Assembly (NCBI RefSeq): GCF_022829345.1
Contig: NZ_JAKSXV010000063.1
Location: forward strand, 1 to 64,000
Source: Methylobacterium sp. J-090
GTDB taxonomy: Bacteria; Pseudomonadota; Alphaproteobacteria; Rhizobiales; Beijerinckiaceae
Length of the DNA stretch: 64,000 bases
Direction: 5' to 3'
Shown: one piece after another, positions 30,401-38,642 of the stretch
Layout of the letters: each line of letters begins with the position of its first letter
Position numbering within the stretch: the stretch's first letter is position 1
Made by a program: the position numbers and the translations under genes
The notes under the pieces: model-generated
What the model was told of the DNA's origin: nothing
Database searches by the model: none
What the model saw: the letters and a program-made list of their open reading frames with translations, nothing else

Positions 30401-32717
30401 GCAGGATCGGCAGGGTCAGGCTGCGCGACAGTGCCCGGCCGCCCGGCTCGCCGACCTGAAGGGTGATGCGGGCCTCCGTGGGGCGCGGCGCGGGAACCGC
30501 CGGCACCGGCACGGTGAGGCGGGCGGCCCCCTGCGCGTCCGTGGTGGCCCGCGCCTCGACCTCCTGGGAGACGGCCTCGACCCGCTCGTCGTCGAGGCCG
30601 ACGGAGAAGCCCTCCAGTCCCTTGATGCCGCTGCCCGCCGCCTGCTGAACCAGCACGGTGCCGGAGACCTCGAGCCCCGAGCCCGGTGCGCCGTAGAGGT
30701 AGCGCGCCGCGACATCGATGGTGGCCGGCGCGTCCCGGAGGAGGCTCGGGGTCGCGCTCGACAGCGTCACCTCCAGGCGCTCGGGCACGTAATCCTCGAC
30801 GAGGAAGCTCGCCTCGCCGATGGCCGGCGCCTTGGGGTCGGTATAGGCCGACACCCGCCAGGTGCCGTGCATGGCGCCCGCCAGGAGGGGCACGGCGAGC
30901 GAGCGGCCGCCGAGGCCGGCATCCGGCACGGCGACGCGGCGGGCCTCGACGCCGTCGGGGCGCTTGAGCACGAGCGTCAGGGGCAGGTCGGGCACCGCGA
31001 CGCCGACGGCGTCGCGCAGAAGTGCGGTGAGGTTCACGGTCTCGCCCGAGCGGTAGACCCCGCGCTCGGGGAACACGTAGGCCTCCACGGCCCCGGGCTG
31101 CGGCCGGCCCTTCACGCCGCGATCCGTGAGGTCGAAGGCGGATTGGTTGAGGTCGAGGAAGCCGTAATCGTCGCCCAGCTGCGCCACGACGAGGCCCGGC
31201 GCGATGCCGCCCTCTCCGCGCGCGAGGCCGGCCGCGAAGGCAACGTGGCCCTGCGCATCGGTCTTCGCGGTGGCCAGAACCTCGTTGTTGCGGGCCACCA
31301 GCCGGATCTCGGCGCCCGTCACCACGGCGGCGGAGGCGAGCGAGCGGGCGAAGACGTGGACCCCGTCGCGGCCCTTGAACACGGTGAGCCCGAGATCCGA
31401 GACCACGAACCACTGCGTCGCTTGGTTGTCGTAGCCCCCCTCCTCGTCCACCGCACTGGCGACGCCCGAGGGCTGGGCCAGCATCACGTAGAGGCCGGGT
31501 TCGAGCTTGCCGACCGCCTCGAGCACGGGGAAGGCGGTGACAGCCTCGGCGTTCGGCTCGGCCTTCGCCGTGTCGAGCACGCCCTTCCAGACCCGCTGGC
31601 CCTTCTGCTCGGCGATGGTTTTCGCCGTGGAACCGTTGAGCTGACTCAGGAAGTCCTCGGAGCGCAGGGAGGGCAGCAGGCCGCGGTCGCCGATGCGCAG
31701 GACCTCGATGTCGAGCTTCGGGGCGTTGACCGAGACCAGGGGCACGCCGGCCTGGCCCGTGCGCGGCAGGACGTAGTTGCGCCCGGTGAACCGCACCTGG
31801 GGCGAGCGGTCCCGGACGTAGACCTCGTAATCGAAAGACTTGAGAAGGGTTTCGCCCGCCGCCGACGGAATTCCCTGGCGCAGGACGAAGGCGTAGCGCT
31901 CGCCGTGGCGCAGGCCATCGACGCAGACCTGCTGGCCGCTGCCCGTGACGGCGGCGTTGGCCGCGCCCGAGACGGCGACGAAGGGGGTGAAATCGGTCTT
32001 CGGGGCCAGCCCTTCCGAGAATTGGAAGCAGACGCGCGGGGCGGCTGCATCGGAATCGACCTTGTAATCGAGGATGCGGAAGCCGTGCTCGGCGCGAAGC
32101 CCCTCGTAGGTCTCGCGCACCTGCGGATCGTCGGCGAGCGCGAGGCTGGCGCGATAGGCCTCGAGGGCGGGGCGCCATTCGGATTCGGCGGCCTGGACCT
32201 CGCCGAGGGTGGCGAGGGCCTCGGCCTCCCCGGCGGCGGTGGCCGCGCGCAGGTACCCGACATAGGCGGCGGCCCGGGCGTTGCGGCGCAGGCGCAGGCG
32301 GGCGGTGTAGTCTCCGGTCTCGCTATTGCCGACGGCGCTCGCGGCGCGGGCATAGGCGAGCCAGTTGTCGGAATTGCCCGGCTCGGCGGCAACGGCGGCC
32401 CCGAGGGGCTTGAGCGCCTCGGCCGGCTTTTCGGCCTCCATCAGGGCTGCCCCATCGGCGCGTGCCCGGGCCGCCGGACGCGGGGGGCCGGCCTCGGCCT
32501 TGAGGGTGGCTTCGAGGCGCACGCCGTCGCTGGCGAGGTTTTCACGCTGAAAGGATTTTTGTGAGGGCGCCTTCAGGGCCGCCCTGGCGGGCTGGCCGAG
32601 GGGAGCCTGCGCATACCCGGGGACGATCAGTCCGCCCAAGAGGGCGAAAGCGCCGGCCGCGAGGATCATCGTCCGACCGCGCCGTGCCGCGCCCGTGCGT
32701 TCCGTCGATCGCGACAT
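27405..32717 (-). CDS. Bacterial alpha-2-macroglobulin family protein (YfhM-like)
   Basis: Large exported protease-inhibitor-like protein of about 1770 residues. Seen: an N-terminal signal peptide ending near GYAQA (type I; no lipobox Cys, unlike E. coli YfhM); repeated macroglobulin beta-domains (MG1-MG7-like); the bait-region/MG7 zone; and the intact thioester motif CSEQ at about residue 1322 (YPYACSEQTV), followed by the alpha/alpha thioester domain and receptor-binding-like C-terminus. The model is that cleavage of the bait exposes the thioester, which traps the attacking protease in the periplasm. It is upstream of pbpC on the same strand, as in enterobacteria, implying defence of peptidoglycan repair. 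Start options are ATG at 32717 or ATG at 32729; neither has a strong ribosome site. Confidence 0.9.
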   Translation of the reverse strand: MSRSTERTGAARRGRTMILAAGAFALLGGLIVPGYAQAPLGQPARAALKAPSQKSFQRENLASDGVRLEATLKAEAGPPRPAARARADGAALMEAEKPAEALKPLGAAVAAEPGNSDNWLAYARAASAVGNSETGDYTARLRLRRNARAAAYVGYLRAATAAGEAEALATLGEVQAAESEWRPALEAYRASLALADDPQVRETYEGLRAEHGFRILDYKVDSDAAAPRVCFQFSEGLAPKTDFTPFVAVSGAANAAVTGSGQQVCVDGLRHGERYAFVLRQGIPSAAGETLLKSFDYEVYVRDRSPQVRFTGRNYVLPRTGQAGVPLVSVNAPKLDIEVLRIGDRGLLPSLRSEDFLSQLNGSTAKTIAEQKGQRVWKGVLDTAKAEPNAEAVTAFPVLEAVGKLEPGLYVMLAQPSGVASAVDEEGGYDNQATQWFVVSDLGLTVFKGRDGVHVFARSLASAAVVTGAEIRLVARNNEVLATAKTDAQGHVAFAAGLARGEGGIAPGLVVAQLGDDYGFLDLNQSAFDLTDRGVKGRPQPGAVEAYVFPERGVYRSGETVNLTALLRDAVGVAVPDLPLTLVLKRPDGVEARRVAVPDAGLGGRSLAVPLLAGAMHGTWRVSAYTDPKAPAIGEASFLVEDYVPERLEVTLSSATPSLLRDAPATIDVAARYLYGAPGSGLEVSGTVLVQQAAGSGIKGLEGFSVGLDDERVEAVSQEVEARATTDAQGAARLTVPVPAVPAPRPTEARITLQVGEPGGRALSRSLTLPILPDGPVLALRKTFAGDLPEGGTAGFEVAMAAPDGRRLAQAGVAWTLQKVEKSYQWYREGGRWSFEPVTSTRRLADGKLDLTAEALGRINSVVTYGTYRLEASVPGRPQATASVTFTVGWGGGETADVPDLLDLRLDKPAYSAGDTLRARLQPRFAGQATLAVVSDRVHAVLTVAVPSGGTTVDIPVKPEWGAGAYLVATAYRPLDQAAKRLPGRALGVAWFAVDPASRSLAVTVEAPAKARPRETLTLPIRLAGLGPGETARVSVALVDVGILNLTRYESPDPFRHFFGQKALGPEIRDLYGYLIDGMQGTLGAIRSGGDGGAAELADTPPTQAPLALYSGPVTVGPDGRAIVSFPLPAFNGTGRVMVTAWSRAKVGAAQADVVIRDPVILTGTLPRFLNVGDRSRFHIAIDNVEGPAGDYTVDLGLTGSVVVGAEALHKTLRLEAGAKGALVIPITAAGPGTTRLDVTLSGPGLPPGLGQSFALGIGAGTGPLARRTVQPLPPGATLRVTDELLADILPGTGAVSVTASTLAGLDVPALLQALERYPYACSEQTVSRAMPLLGLSRAAPQDRMGLDDTVDTHIREAIDRVLARQGASGEFGLWSVGGQTDVWLNAYVTDFLTRARERGFAVPPTAFASALDSLRNAVANTSEVRDGGMDIAYAAYVLARNGRPVMGDLRYLADTRIDAFSTPLGRGQIAAALALLGDRGRAAKAFASAVTALKGPGPTDRPDYGSRLRDGAGLLTLAAETGLARDAVQPLATVIAEERQGGRPTSTQENAWMVMAAQGLAKDSDALRFTIDGKPEAGALAQLYRGDALAEKPVAIVNAGTTTAQMVVSVVGNPIAPEPAESRGYAIERTYHRLDGSPVDLTQGVRQNDRLVVVLKVTEAKASPGRLLLVDRLPAGLEIDNPKLLDADALAGLAFAKSDVAPVYTAFRDDRFVAAYERTPEQSAFFRVAYTVRAVSPGTYVHPAATIEDMYRPERFGRTGFGSVVVSAK

Positions 32718-32865
32718 CACCCACCCCATCGACTCGCGCCATCGGCGCCACGGTTCAGGGCCGGAACCGTAGCACTTCGCCTCGCGCCCGCAATCGGGAT
32801 CGACGGCCCTGGAATTCGCGCGTCGGCTCTGCCAAGCTTCGGCCCTCGCCTCGGGGGCACGGATC

Positions 32866-34272
32866 ATGGCGCGAAGCGGTCGGGCTCGTTGGATGGCGGT
32901 GATCGTCGCACTCCTGGCCGCGCCGATTCCCTGGCCAATGCAGGCCCTGTCCCAGTCGCCCCCGGCGCCGCGTCCCAAATCGCCGCCGCCCTCACCCGGC
33001 AAGCCCGCCGCACCGGACCCAGCCTTCGAGGCGGCCAAGGCGGCGTTCGAGGCCCTGCCGGAGACCGAGCGCAAGGGCCTTCAGGACGCCCTGGTCTGGA
33101 CGGGCGATTTCAACGGGGTCGTCACCGGCACCTTCGGAAAGCGCACCCACGACGCGCTGACGGCCTACCAGAAGCGCGCCGGCGGCGCGGGCACCGGCCC
33201 CCTCGACGCGCCGGGTCGGAGCGCACTCCTCAAGGCCGGTGCAGCGGCGCGGAACGCAGTGGGCTTCGCCGTCAGACCCGATCCCGCAAGCGGCACGGTC
33301 CTCGGCTTGCCCGAGCGGCGGCTGCCGAAACGCGGGCCGATCCCGGGCGGCACCCGCTGGCAGAGCGCGGATGGCCGCATCACCGTGGAGGCGAAGTCGT
33401 TCCCTCCTGGCGAGACCAGCCTGGAGGCTGTGTTCGCCCGCATCACTGCACCGAGCCCGGAGCGGCGCGTGACCTACAAGCTCCAGCGGCCCGACTTCCT
33501 CGTGGTCACCGCCGAGACGGCCACGGGCAAGTCCTACATCCGCTACGCCGCCGGGGAGATGGGCGTGCGCGGCCTGACGCTGGGCTACGACAAGGCACTC
33601 TCGGAGACGTTCGACCGCCTCGTCATCGCCATCGCCAACAGCTTCGTGCCGTTCCCCGACGCGGCACCGGCGGCACCGGCCGTTCCGGTCGCCCGTGCCG
33701 CCCCGACGCCACCCCTGCCGGCCGACAGGCCGGCCGCGCCGCACGCGACGGGGCTGGTGGTGGGGCCGGGGCGGGTGCTCACGAGCGCGGCGGCCTTCGA
33801 CAAGTGCGCATCCCCGCGCATCGACGGCCAAGCGGCCCGCATCGCGGTGCGCGACACGGACCTGATCCTGCTGGACAGCACGGGGCTGACGAAATCCGGC
33901 TTCTTCCCGCCCCTGCGGCCCGAGGCGGCGACGCCCGCGGAGGCCATGCTGGTTCTGTCCGCCGAGGCGGGCGGCGCGGTGACGGCGGCACCGAGCGCCC
34001 TCGCGCAGGACGGCCGGATTACGGCGCCGCTTCAGCCTGGGGCGGGCGGGGCGCCGATCCTCGATCCGGCCGGAGCCCTTGTCGGACTCGTCTCGGTCTA
34101 TCCCACCGCGCCGCGTCGGGTGGCCGGCGTGGTGCCGCCGGCCCGCTACGGAACGGTGGCGGGCGCCCGGATCGGGCAATTCCTGACCGCCGCCGGCATG
34201 GCGGTTCCGGCGGCCGACGCGACGGCCGCACGGCTGGCGGACGCCATCGTGGGAATCGCCTGCCAGCCGTGA
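32866..34272 (+). CDS. Exported peptidoglycan-binding, trypsin-like protein with degenerate active site
   Basis: A 468-residue exported protein: signal peptide (about 1-30, ending near LSQS), Pro-rich linker, PGBD1-like peptidoglycan-binding fold (about 60-110; LQDALVWTGDFNGVVTGTFGK), a middle domain (about 120-265) without clear family, then a chymotrypsin/DegP-like fold (about 300-440). In the protease part the usual TNAH motif reads VLTSAAAF (His replaced by Ala), the Asp is kept (DTDLILLD), and GNSGGP reads GAGGAP (Ser replaced by Gly). It therefore should not cleave peptides. It is divergent to the alpha-2-macroglobulin gene with 148 bases between starts, so the two may share control. 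A role as a protease decoy, scaffold or regulator is conjecture. Confidence 0.75.
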   Translation: MARSGRARWMAVIVALLAAPIPWPMQALSQSPPAPRPKSPPPSPGKPAAPDPAFEAAKAAFEALPETERKGLQDALVWTGDFNGVVTGTFGKRTHDALTAYQKRAGGAGTGPLDAPGRSALLKAGAAARNAVGFAVRPDPASGTVLGLPERRLPKRGPIPGGTRWQSADGRITVEAKSFPPGETSLEAVFARITAPSPERRVTYKLQRPDFLVVTAETATGKSYIRYAAGEMGVRGLTLGYDKALSETFDRLVIAIANSFVPFPDAAPAAPAVPVARAAPTPPLPADRPAAPHATGLVVGPGRVLTSAAAFDKCASPRIDGQAARIAVRDTDLILLDSTGLTKSGFFPPLRPEAATPAEAMLVLSAEAGGAVTAAPSALAQDGRITAPLQPGAGGAPILDPAGALVGLVSVYPTAPRRVAGVVPPARYGTVAGARIGQFLTAAGMAVPAADATAARLADAIVGIACQP

Positions 34273-34276
34273 GCGA

Positions 34277-34432
34277 TCAGAGCCGCCCGGTGACCAGAAG
34301 CACGATCAGGATGATGATCAGGATGCCGCCGAGACCGAAGCTCTGGCCGCGGTAGGCGCCGCCGCCGAGAAAATTGCCGCCGCCGAGGACCGCGAGAATG
34401 AGGATGATGAGGAGGATGGTGGTCAAGGTCAT
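34277..34432 (-). CDS. DUF3309-like small membrane protein
   Basis: A 51-residue hydrophobic protein: helix (about 4-17, TILLIILILAVLGG), a central Gly-rich turn (GNFLGGGAYRGQSFGLGG) and a second helix (ILIIILIVLLVTGRL). This helix-Gly-helix pattern matches the DUF3309 family of small, often multi-copy proteins in alphaproteobacteria; function unknown. GGAG lies about 10 bases before the ATG. It is convergent with the pseudo-protease gene, 4 bases apart. Confidence 0.7.
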   Translation of the reverse strand: MTLTTILLIILILAVLGGGNFLGGGAYRGQSFGLGGILIIILIVLLVTGRL

Positions 34433-34665
34433 GGAACGGAACTCCGGCGCGCGCCCAACCGCTGTGGCGTGAGCTTGACCGTTCAAACGCCCCGCGGCCG
34501 ATTCCGTTCAACCGCACGTGCAGGGGAATCCGTTGCGCGCGCCGATTTTTGAAAGTTTTACGATCGATCGCGTCCGTCGCGCCGGATTGTCTCTCACAAA
34601 ACTTCCGCTGCACCGTTGGTCGCAGAGCGAGAACCGTTCGGGATCGGGAGTTTCGTGAGGCACTC

Positions 34666-35760
34666 CTAGTAGAGCGGCGGGATTTCGACGTTGGGGATCG
34701 GGAACGGACCGAGCATGAGGCGGCCGTCCGCCAAGCGCAGGGGCGGCAGGGCCTTGAGGGCCGGATCGCCCGGGGTCGCCGCGTCAGGGGCGGCCTCGGC
34801 GCGGGCGCGGCGGCCTCCGCCGAGGAACTGACCGACGAGGTTGCCGATGAGGGCCCCCTTCTCGGCGCCGAAGCGCTGTCCCATGACCTGTCCGACGATG
34901 GCCTCGACGCCGGCGGCGCGCAGGTCGATCTGGCCCTCCGGGCGGTGGGCCGCATCGAGCCCGAGGCTGCCACGGGCCTGAACCCGGCGGTCGCCCTTGG
35001 CCAGGGACAGGAGGGCGATGTCGAGGCTGCCGCCGGCCTGGCGCCACGCCTCCAGCTCCCGCGCCACCGTTCCGGTCCGCAGGGTCGCGGCCCGGTTCAC
35101 GGTGGCGTCGAGGGCGATGTCGGCCGCACTGGTGTTCCCGACGAAGGGATCGACCAGCGGCACCCCGGCCTTGGCGACGCGCAGGCTGAGATCGACGGCG
35201 CCGTCGGAGGCGAAGCGCCCGGGGGTCGGGCGGCCATGGGCTTCCAGGTGCTGGGCATCGAAGGCGATGTCAGGCTGTCCGGCCCCACGCACAGTGCCCT
35301 TCAGGGTGTCGACCGCCAGGGAGGCACGCACGAAGCCCTCGGATGCTCCGTGGAAGCTGGCATTCAGGGCGGTCCAGGTCACGTCGCCGGTGAGATCACC
35401 CTGCTCCACATGGAAGGGGCCGGCCACCTTGAGGATTCCCTGGCGCGGCTGGTAGACCTGAACCACGGCGGTCACCGGCCCGAGGGTGAAGCGGCTGTCG
35501 GCGCGGGCGAAGGCGAGGGAGGCGCAGCGCAGTTCGATGCGGAACGGATAACCGGCGATCGAGCGGTCGGCGCAGGTCCAGGTGCGGCCCGCCGCCGCCT
35601 CTGCGGCCAGCCAGGCATCCATCTCGCGCGCCGCCCGGTCGCGGACCCAGAACCACGCGGCCGACCACAGGACGACGAGGGTGGCGAGCAGGATGAAGGG
35701 GACGAACAGGCCTTTTCGCGATGGGGCGCGGGTCGCGGCCGGTATCTTCGTCGTTGTCAT
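34666..35760 (-). CDS. DUF2125 domain-containing membrane-anchored protein
   Basis: A 364-residue protein with one N-terminal transmembrane helix (about 16-38, LFVPFILLATLVVLWSAAWF) and a long beta-rich periplasmic region. It has the DUF2125 hallmarks: a Trp/Cys pair in RTWTCADRSIAGYPFRIELRC (the last Cys just beyond) and YRP/QPRQ-type beta-strands. Family function is unknown; these proteins are typical of Rhizobiales and resemble lipid- or envelope-related beta-barrel-like folds only in a general way. ATG at 35760 places the helix near the start. No operon partner is obvious. Confidence 0.75.
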   Translation of the reverse strand: MTTTKIPAATRAPSRKGLFVPFILLATLVVLWSAAWFWVRDRAAREMDAWLAAEAAAGRTWTCADRSIAGYPFRIELRCASLAFARADSRFTLGPVTAVVQVYQPRQGILKVAGPFHVEQGDLTGDVTWTALNASFHGASEGFVRASLAVDTLKGTVRGAGQPDIAFDAQHLEAHGRPTPGRFASDGAVDLSLRVAKAGVPLVDPFVGNTSAADIALDATVNRAATLRTGTVARELEAWRQAGGSLDIALLSLAKGDRRVQARGSLGLDAAHRPEGQIDLRAAGVEAIVGQVMGQRFGAEKGALIGNLVGQFLGGGRRARAEAAPDAATPGDPALKALPPLRLADGRLMLGPFPIPNVEIPPLY

Positions 35761-35873
35761 CGCGTCCCCGCCGCCGTCGAACCTTCGGAAGCGGGCCGTC
35801 TCGGGGCCTCGCCGTCCATCCGGCATGGCCTATCAGGGTCTTGGCGGCGAAAGCATGGCCGCGATTGGCGGGT

Positions 35874-36263
35874 TCAGGCGTCGGTCATCGTATCGGCCAT
35901 CGTATCGGTCATGGCGACGGCGCCGAAGTCGGCCACGATGGCGCTGCGCTCGGCCTCGGTCTCGGCGAGGCGATGGACGTGCATCTCGTTGGCGCCGCGA
36001 TACCGGGCGCGGGCCATCCAGTTGCGGGTCAGGCGCTCGCGCGGACTCTCTCCGGCGGAGGCCACGCCGACGATCTCGCCGATCCCCGCCGCGTCGCGGC
36101 GCACGGCCAGGACCACCGCATCGCCCATGTCGTCGAGCTCCGGCTCGGCGAGATCGTGGATGCCGACGATATAGCGGCGACCGGACCGGCCACGCCACGC
36201 GCTCAGCACCAGGGCCGGGGTTCCGCGCAGGCCTGCGGTGGTTCTGAGGCGTTCTTCGTGCAC
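35874..36263 (-). CDS. Hypothetical protein with a C-terminal MTDT/MADT repeat
   Basis: A 129-residue soluble protein that I do not recognise. The N-terminal 90 residues look like a compact alpha/beta domain (YIVGIHDLAEPELDDMGDAVVLAVRRD). The last 12 residues read MTDTMADTMTDA and derive from three tandem 12-base units (35877-35912), probably slippage close to the stop codon. GTG start (GTGCAC at 36263). The preceding sequence has an AT-rich patch (about 36330-36375) that may hold its promoter. Codon use looks like that of the neighbours. Confidence 0.6.
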   Translation of the reverse strand: MHEERLRTTAGLRGTPALVLSAWRGRSGRRYIVGIHDLAEPELDDMGDAVVLAVRRDAAGIGEIVGVASAGESPRERLTRNWMARARYRGANEMHVHRLAETEAERSAIVADFGAVAMTDTMADTMTDA

Positions 36264-36424
36264 CGGTCGTCTCCGTGCTCGGTCATCCTCGGACGTCCGC
36301 GGGATTAGCGGACCGGGACAGGGCTCGTTCGTTCGCTATTTGTTCCCAATAGTCTTAACGAATGGTTATCGTCAAGAACGGGACCGACGCTGGAGAACGT
36401 CGATCGGAAGCAGCGGCCCGCGCC

Positions 36425-37198
36425 TCATGCGGTGGGCGAAGCGTCCCGCACGGGGGGCGGCACGGCATGGCCCCGGGCCAGGAGGTCGGCTCGGCCGGCG
36501 GCCAGCAGGGCGTCGGAGGCGGTCTCGATCCGGGCCTGGACGGTGTCGAGGAAGCGCGCCCGGTCGAGGCCGGGCGGAATGGGAGCCAGGAACTCGATCA
36601 CCGTGATGCCGGGCCGGCGCACGAGGCTGCGGCGGGGCCAGTACAGGCCGGTGTCGAGGGCGACGGGCAGGCAGGGTACACCGAGGGTGGCATAGAGATG
36701 CGTGATCCCGAGCTTGTAGGCGGGCGGCGCGCCGGGCGGGCGGCGGGTGCCCTCGGGGAAGATGATGAGTTGGCGGCGCGCGCCGATCACGTCGGCGGCG
36801 GCCTCGTTCATCGCCGCCATGGCGCGCGAGCCCTTGGAACGGTCGATGGCCACCATCCCCGAGCGCGACAGGAACCATCCGACGAGGGGAATCCAGAGAA
36901 GCTCGCGCTTCAGAATGTAGGCGAAGTCCGGGAACACCGTGACGAGGGCGAGGGTCTCGAGGGCGGACTGGTGCTTGGCGGCCACCAGAACCGGACCTTC
37001 GGGGATGTTGGCGAGTCCCCGGAACTCCACGGTGACGCCGCCAACAACCCGCAGGAGCCACAGGGTGACGTTGCCCCAGCCTTGCGCGAGGCGGATGACC
37101 GCCCGGCGCGAGACGAGGGCCGGCAGCCCCAACACCGCGATGAGGGTGGTCGCAAGGTAGAAGGCGAGATTGAAGGCGATCGAACGGAGGATGACCAT
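36425..37198 (-). CDS. plsC: 1-acyl-sn-glycerol-3-phosphate acyltransferase (PlsC)
   Basis: Membrane-associated acyltransferase of 257 residues that makes phosphatidic acid from lysophosphatidate. One or two N-terminal hydrophobic segments (about 5-28 and 42-55) are followed by the acyltransferase motifs. Motif I is KHQSALE, His-x4-Glu instead of the usual His-x4-Asp; motif III is IIFPEGTRR; motif II lies around ILKRELLWIPLVGWF. ATG at 37198. It stands alone on the minus strand, divergent from hpf. Confidence 0.88.
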   Translation of the reverse strand: MVILRSIAFNLAFYLATTLIAVLGLPALVSRRAVIRLAQGWGNVTLWLLRVVGGVTVEFRGLANIPEGPVLVAAKHQSALETLALVTVFPDFAYILKRELLWIPLVGWFLSRSGMVAIDRSKGSRAMAAMNEAAADVIGARRQLIIFPEGTRRPPGAPPAYKLGITHLYATLGVPCLPVALDTGLYWPRRSLVRRPGITVIEFLAPIPPGLDRARFLDTVQARIETASDALLAAGRADLLARGHAVPPPVRDASPTA

Positions 37199-37372
37199 CG
37201 GGAACCAGACTGGAGGCGCCCGCGCCCGGCGCGGCCAGCGCTCCCTTTAGAGGGTTTTCGCGCACGTTGGACCTGTCGGGCGCCAAGAAAACGTCCGTCC
37301 CCAGGACAGGGCGGCGATTTCGTCGCCATGCCCCCCCGAGGCGCCCCCATCCGACGCGGCCCACCGACTTCG

Positions 37373-37401
37373 TTGACTTCTCCGGCGGAGGCTCCTTAAC
37401 T
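37373..37401 (+). promoter_or_regulatory. Candidate sigma-70 promoter for hpf
   Basis: TTGACT (37373-37378), then exactly 17 bases, then TTAACT (37396-37401), 32 bases before the hpf start codon. Spacing is ideal, but the -10 matches the consensus only loosely. Confidence 0.4.
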
Positions 37402-37433
37402 CGACCCGCGACGACAACAAAACCGGAGGGATC

Positions 37434-38057
37434 ATGGGGTCATTACGCGTCACGGGCCATGGCCTGGACCTCGGCGAAGCCCTGCGGGGCCGGGTCGAAG
37501 AGCGGATGGCGGCGACCCTCTCGAAATACCTCGACAGCCACATGAACGGGACCTGCTCGGGTCACGTCACTCTGCGGCGGGACGGGACGGCCTACCGGAC
37601 GGATTGCGTCCTGCACCTCGTCTCGGGCCTGACCCTGGAAGCCTCCGGGGCCGCCCACGACGCCCATGCGAGCTTCGAGCAGACGGCCGACCGGCTGGAG
37701 AAGCGCCTGCGCCGCTACAAGCATCGGCTCAAGGACCACGGCGCCGCCGCCCACGAGGGCGCCACCGTGCAGGCGGCCTACGCCGTCTTCGCGGTCCCGA
37801 GCGAGACCGAGGCGACGGATGACGACGAGGATCTCGACGGCGGCGATCTCGATGACGGGGCGGATCACCCCCCCGTGGTGGCCGAGAGCACCAAGACCCT
37901 GAAGCGCCACTCGGTGAGCGAGGCCGTGACCGCCCTCGATCTGACGGGCGCGCCGGTGATCGTGTTCGTTCATGCTGGCACCGGACGCATCAACGTCGTA
38001 TACCGCCGCAGTGACGGAGCGATCGGCTGGGTCGATCCGGCGGACGCCAACGCTTGA
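37434..38057 (+). CDS. hpf: Ribosome hibernation promoting factor, long form
   Basis: Long-type HPF/RaiA of 207 residues. The N-terminal beta-alpha-beta domain (about 1-105; LRVTGHGLDLGEALRGRVEE) binds the 30S subunit. An acidic linker (about 120-145, DDDEDLDGGDLDDG) follows, then the C-terminal dimerisation domain (about 150-203; KRHSVSEAVTALDLTGAPVIVF and NVVYRRSDGAIGW), which pairs ribosomes into 100S dimers. GGAGGG lies just before the ATG. In most Rhizobiales hpf follows rpoN; rpoN is absent here, and hpf has its own promoter region and is followed by ptsN. Confidence 0.92.
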   Translation: MGSLRVTGHGLDLGEALRGRVEERMAATLSKYLDSHMNGTCSGHVTLRRDGTAYRTDCVLHLVSGLTLEASGAAHDAHASFEQTADRLEKRLRRYKHRLKDHGAAAHEGATVQAAYAVFAVPSETEATDDDEDLDGGDLDDGADHPPVVAESTKTLKRHSVSEAVTALDLTGAPVIVFVHAGTGRINVVYRRSDGAIGWVDPADANA

Positions 38058-38102
38058 GCGCCCGACCGGAACTGACATCGGAACCCGGCGATTGATCCCT
38101 TA

Positions 38103-38126
38103 GGGCCGCGCGCGGCCCGACCTTTT
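38103..38126 (+). terminator. GC palindrome followed by T-run between hpf and ptsN
   Basis: GGGCCGCGCGCGGCCC (38103-38118) is a perfect 16-base palindrome, followed after GACC by TTTT (38123-38126). It looks like a Rho-independent terminator or attenuator 45 bases after the hpf stop, so ptsN may be only partly co-transcribed. Confidence 0.5.
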
Positions 38127-38174
38127 ACTCCGCGGTGGCCGATCCGGCCGCCGCCGAAGGGGCGGCGGTCCTTC

Positions 38175-38642
38175 ATGCCAGTGATGGAATTCCTCAATCC
38201 GGATTCCGTGGTGCCATCCCTGCGCGCCCGCGCCAAGAAGCAGATCCTTCAGGAACTGAGCGCCCACGCCGTGCGCCACCTGCCGGCGCTCGACGAGCGC
38301 GAGGTGTTCGAGACCCTGTTGCAGCGCGAGCGTCTCGGCTCGACGGGCATCGGCGACGGCGTGGCGATCCCCCACGGCAAGCTGCCGGGCCTCGATCGGT
38401 TGTTCGGCCTCGTGGCCCGCCTGGAGCGGCCGGTGGACTTCGACTCCCTGGACGGCCAGCCCGTGGACATCGCCTTCCTGCTCCTCGCCCCCGAGGGCGC
38501 CGGCGCCGATCACCTCAAGGCGCTGGCCCAGGTGGCGCGACTCCTGCGCGAGCCCGGCATCCTGGAGCGCATTCGCGCCGCCCGCGACGCCAGCGCCCTC
38601 TACGCCCTCCTGACCCACACATCGGCCTCCCAGGCGGCGTGA
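38175..38642 (+). CDS. ptsN: Nitrogen PTS IIA component (EIIA-Ntr)
   Basis: Cytoplasmic phosphocarrier of 155 residues of the regulatory PTS-Ntr chain (PtsP-NPr-EIIA-Ntr) that adjusts nitrogen, potassium and metabolism signalling by protein contact. The phosphorylated His is seen in GVAIPHGKLPGLDRLFG. Other family marks are LLQRERLGSTGIGDG and the LLLAPEGAGADHLKALAQVARLLR helix. No sugar-PTS membrane component is nearby, as expected for this pathway. It overlaps the next small gene by four bases. Confidence 0.93.
   Translation: MPVMEFLNPDSVVPSLRARAKKQILQELSAHAVRHLPALDEREVFETLLQRERLGSTGIGDGVAIPHGKLPGLDRLFGLVARLERPVDFDSLDGQPVDIAFLLLAPEGAGADHLKALAQVARLLREPGILERIRAARDASALYALLTHTSASQAA

Noticed and set aside
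28041..32564. Very long plus-strand open frame (about 1500 codons)
   Set aside because: It is the antisense shadow of the alpha-2-macroglobulin gene; the translation is Gly/Arg/His/Val-rich with no family similarity, as expected in high-GC DNA.
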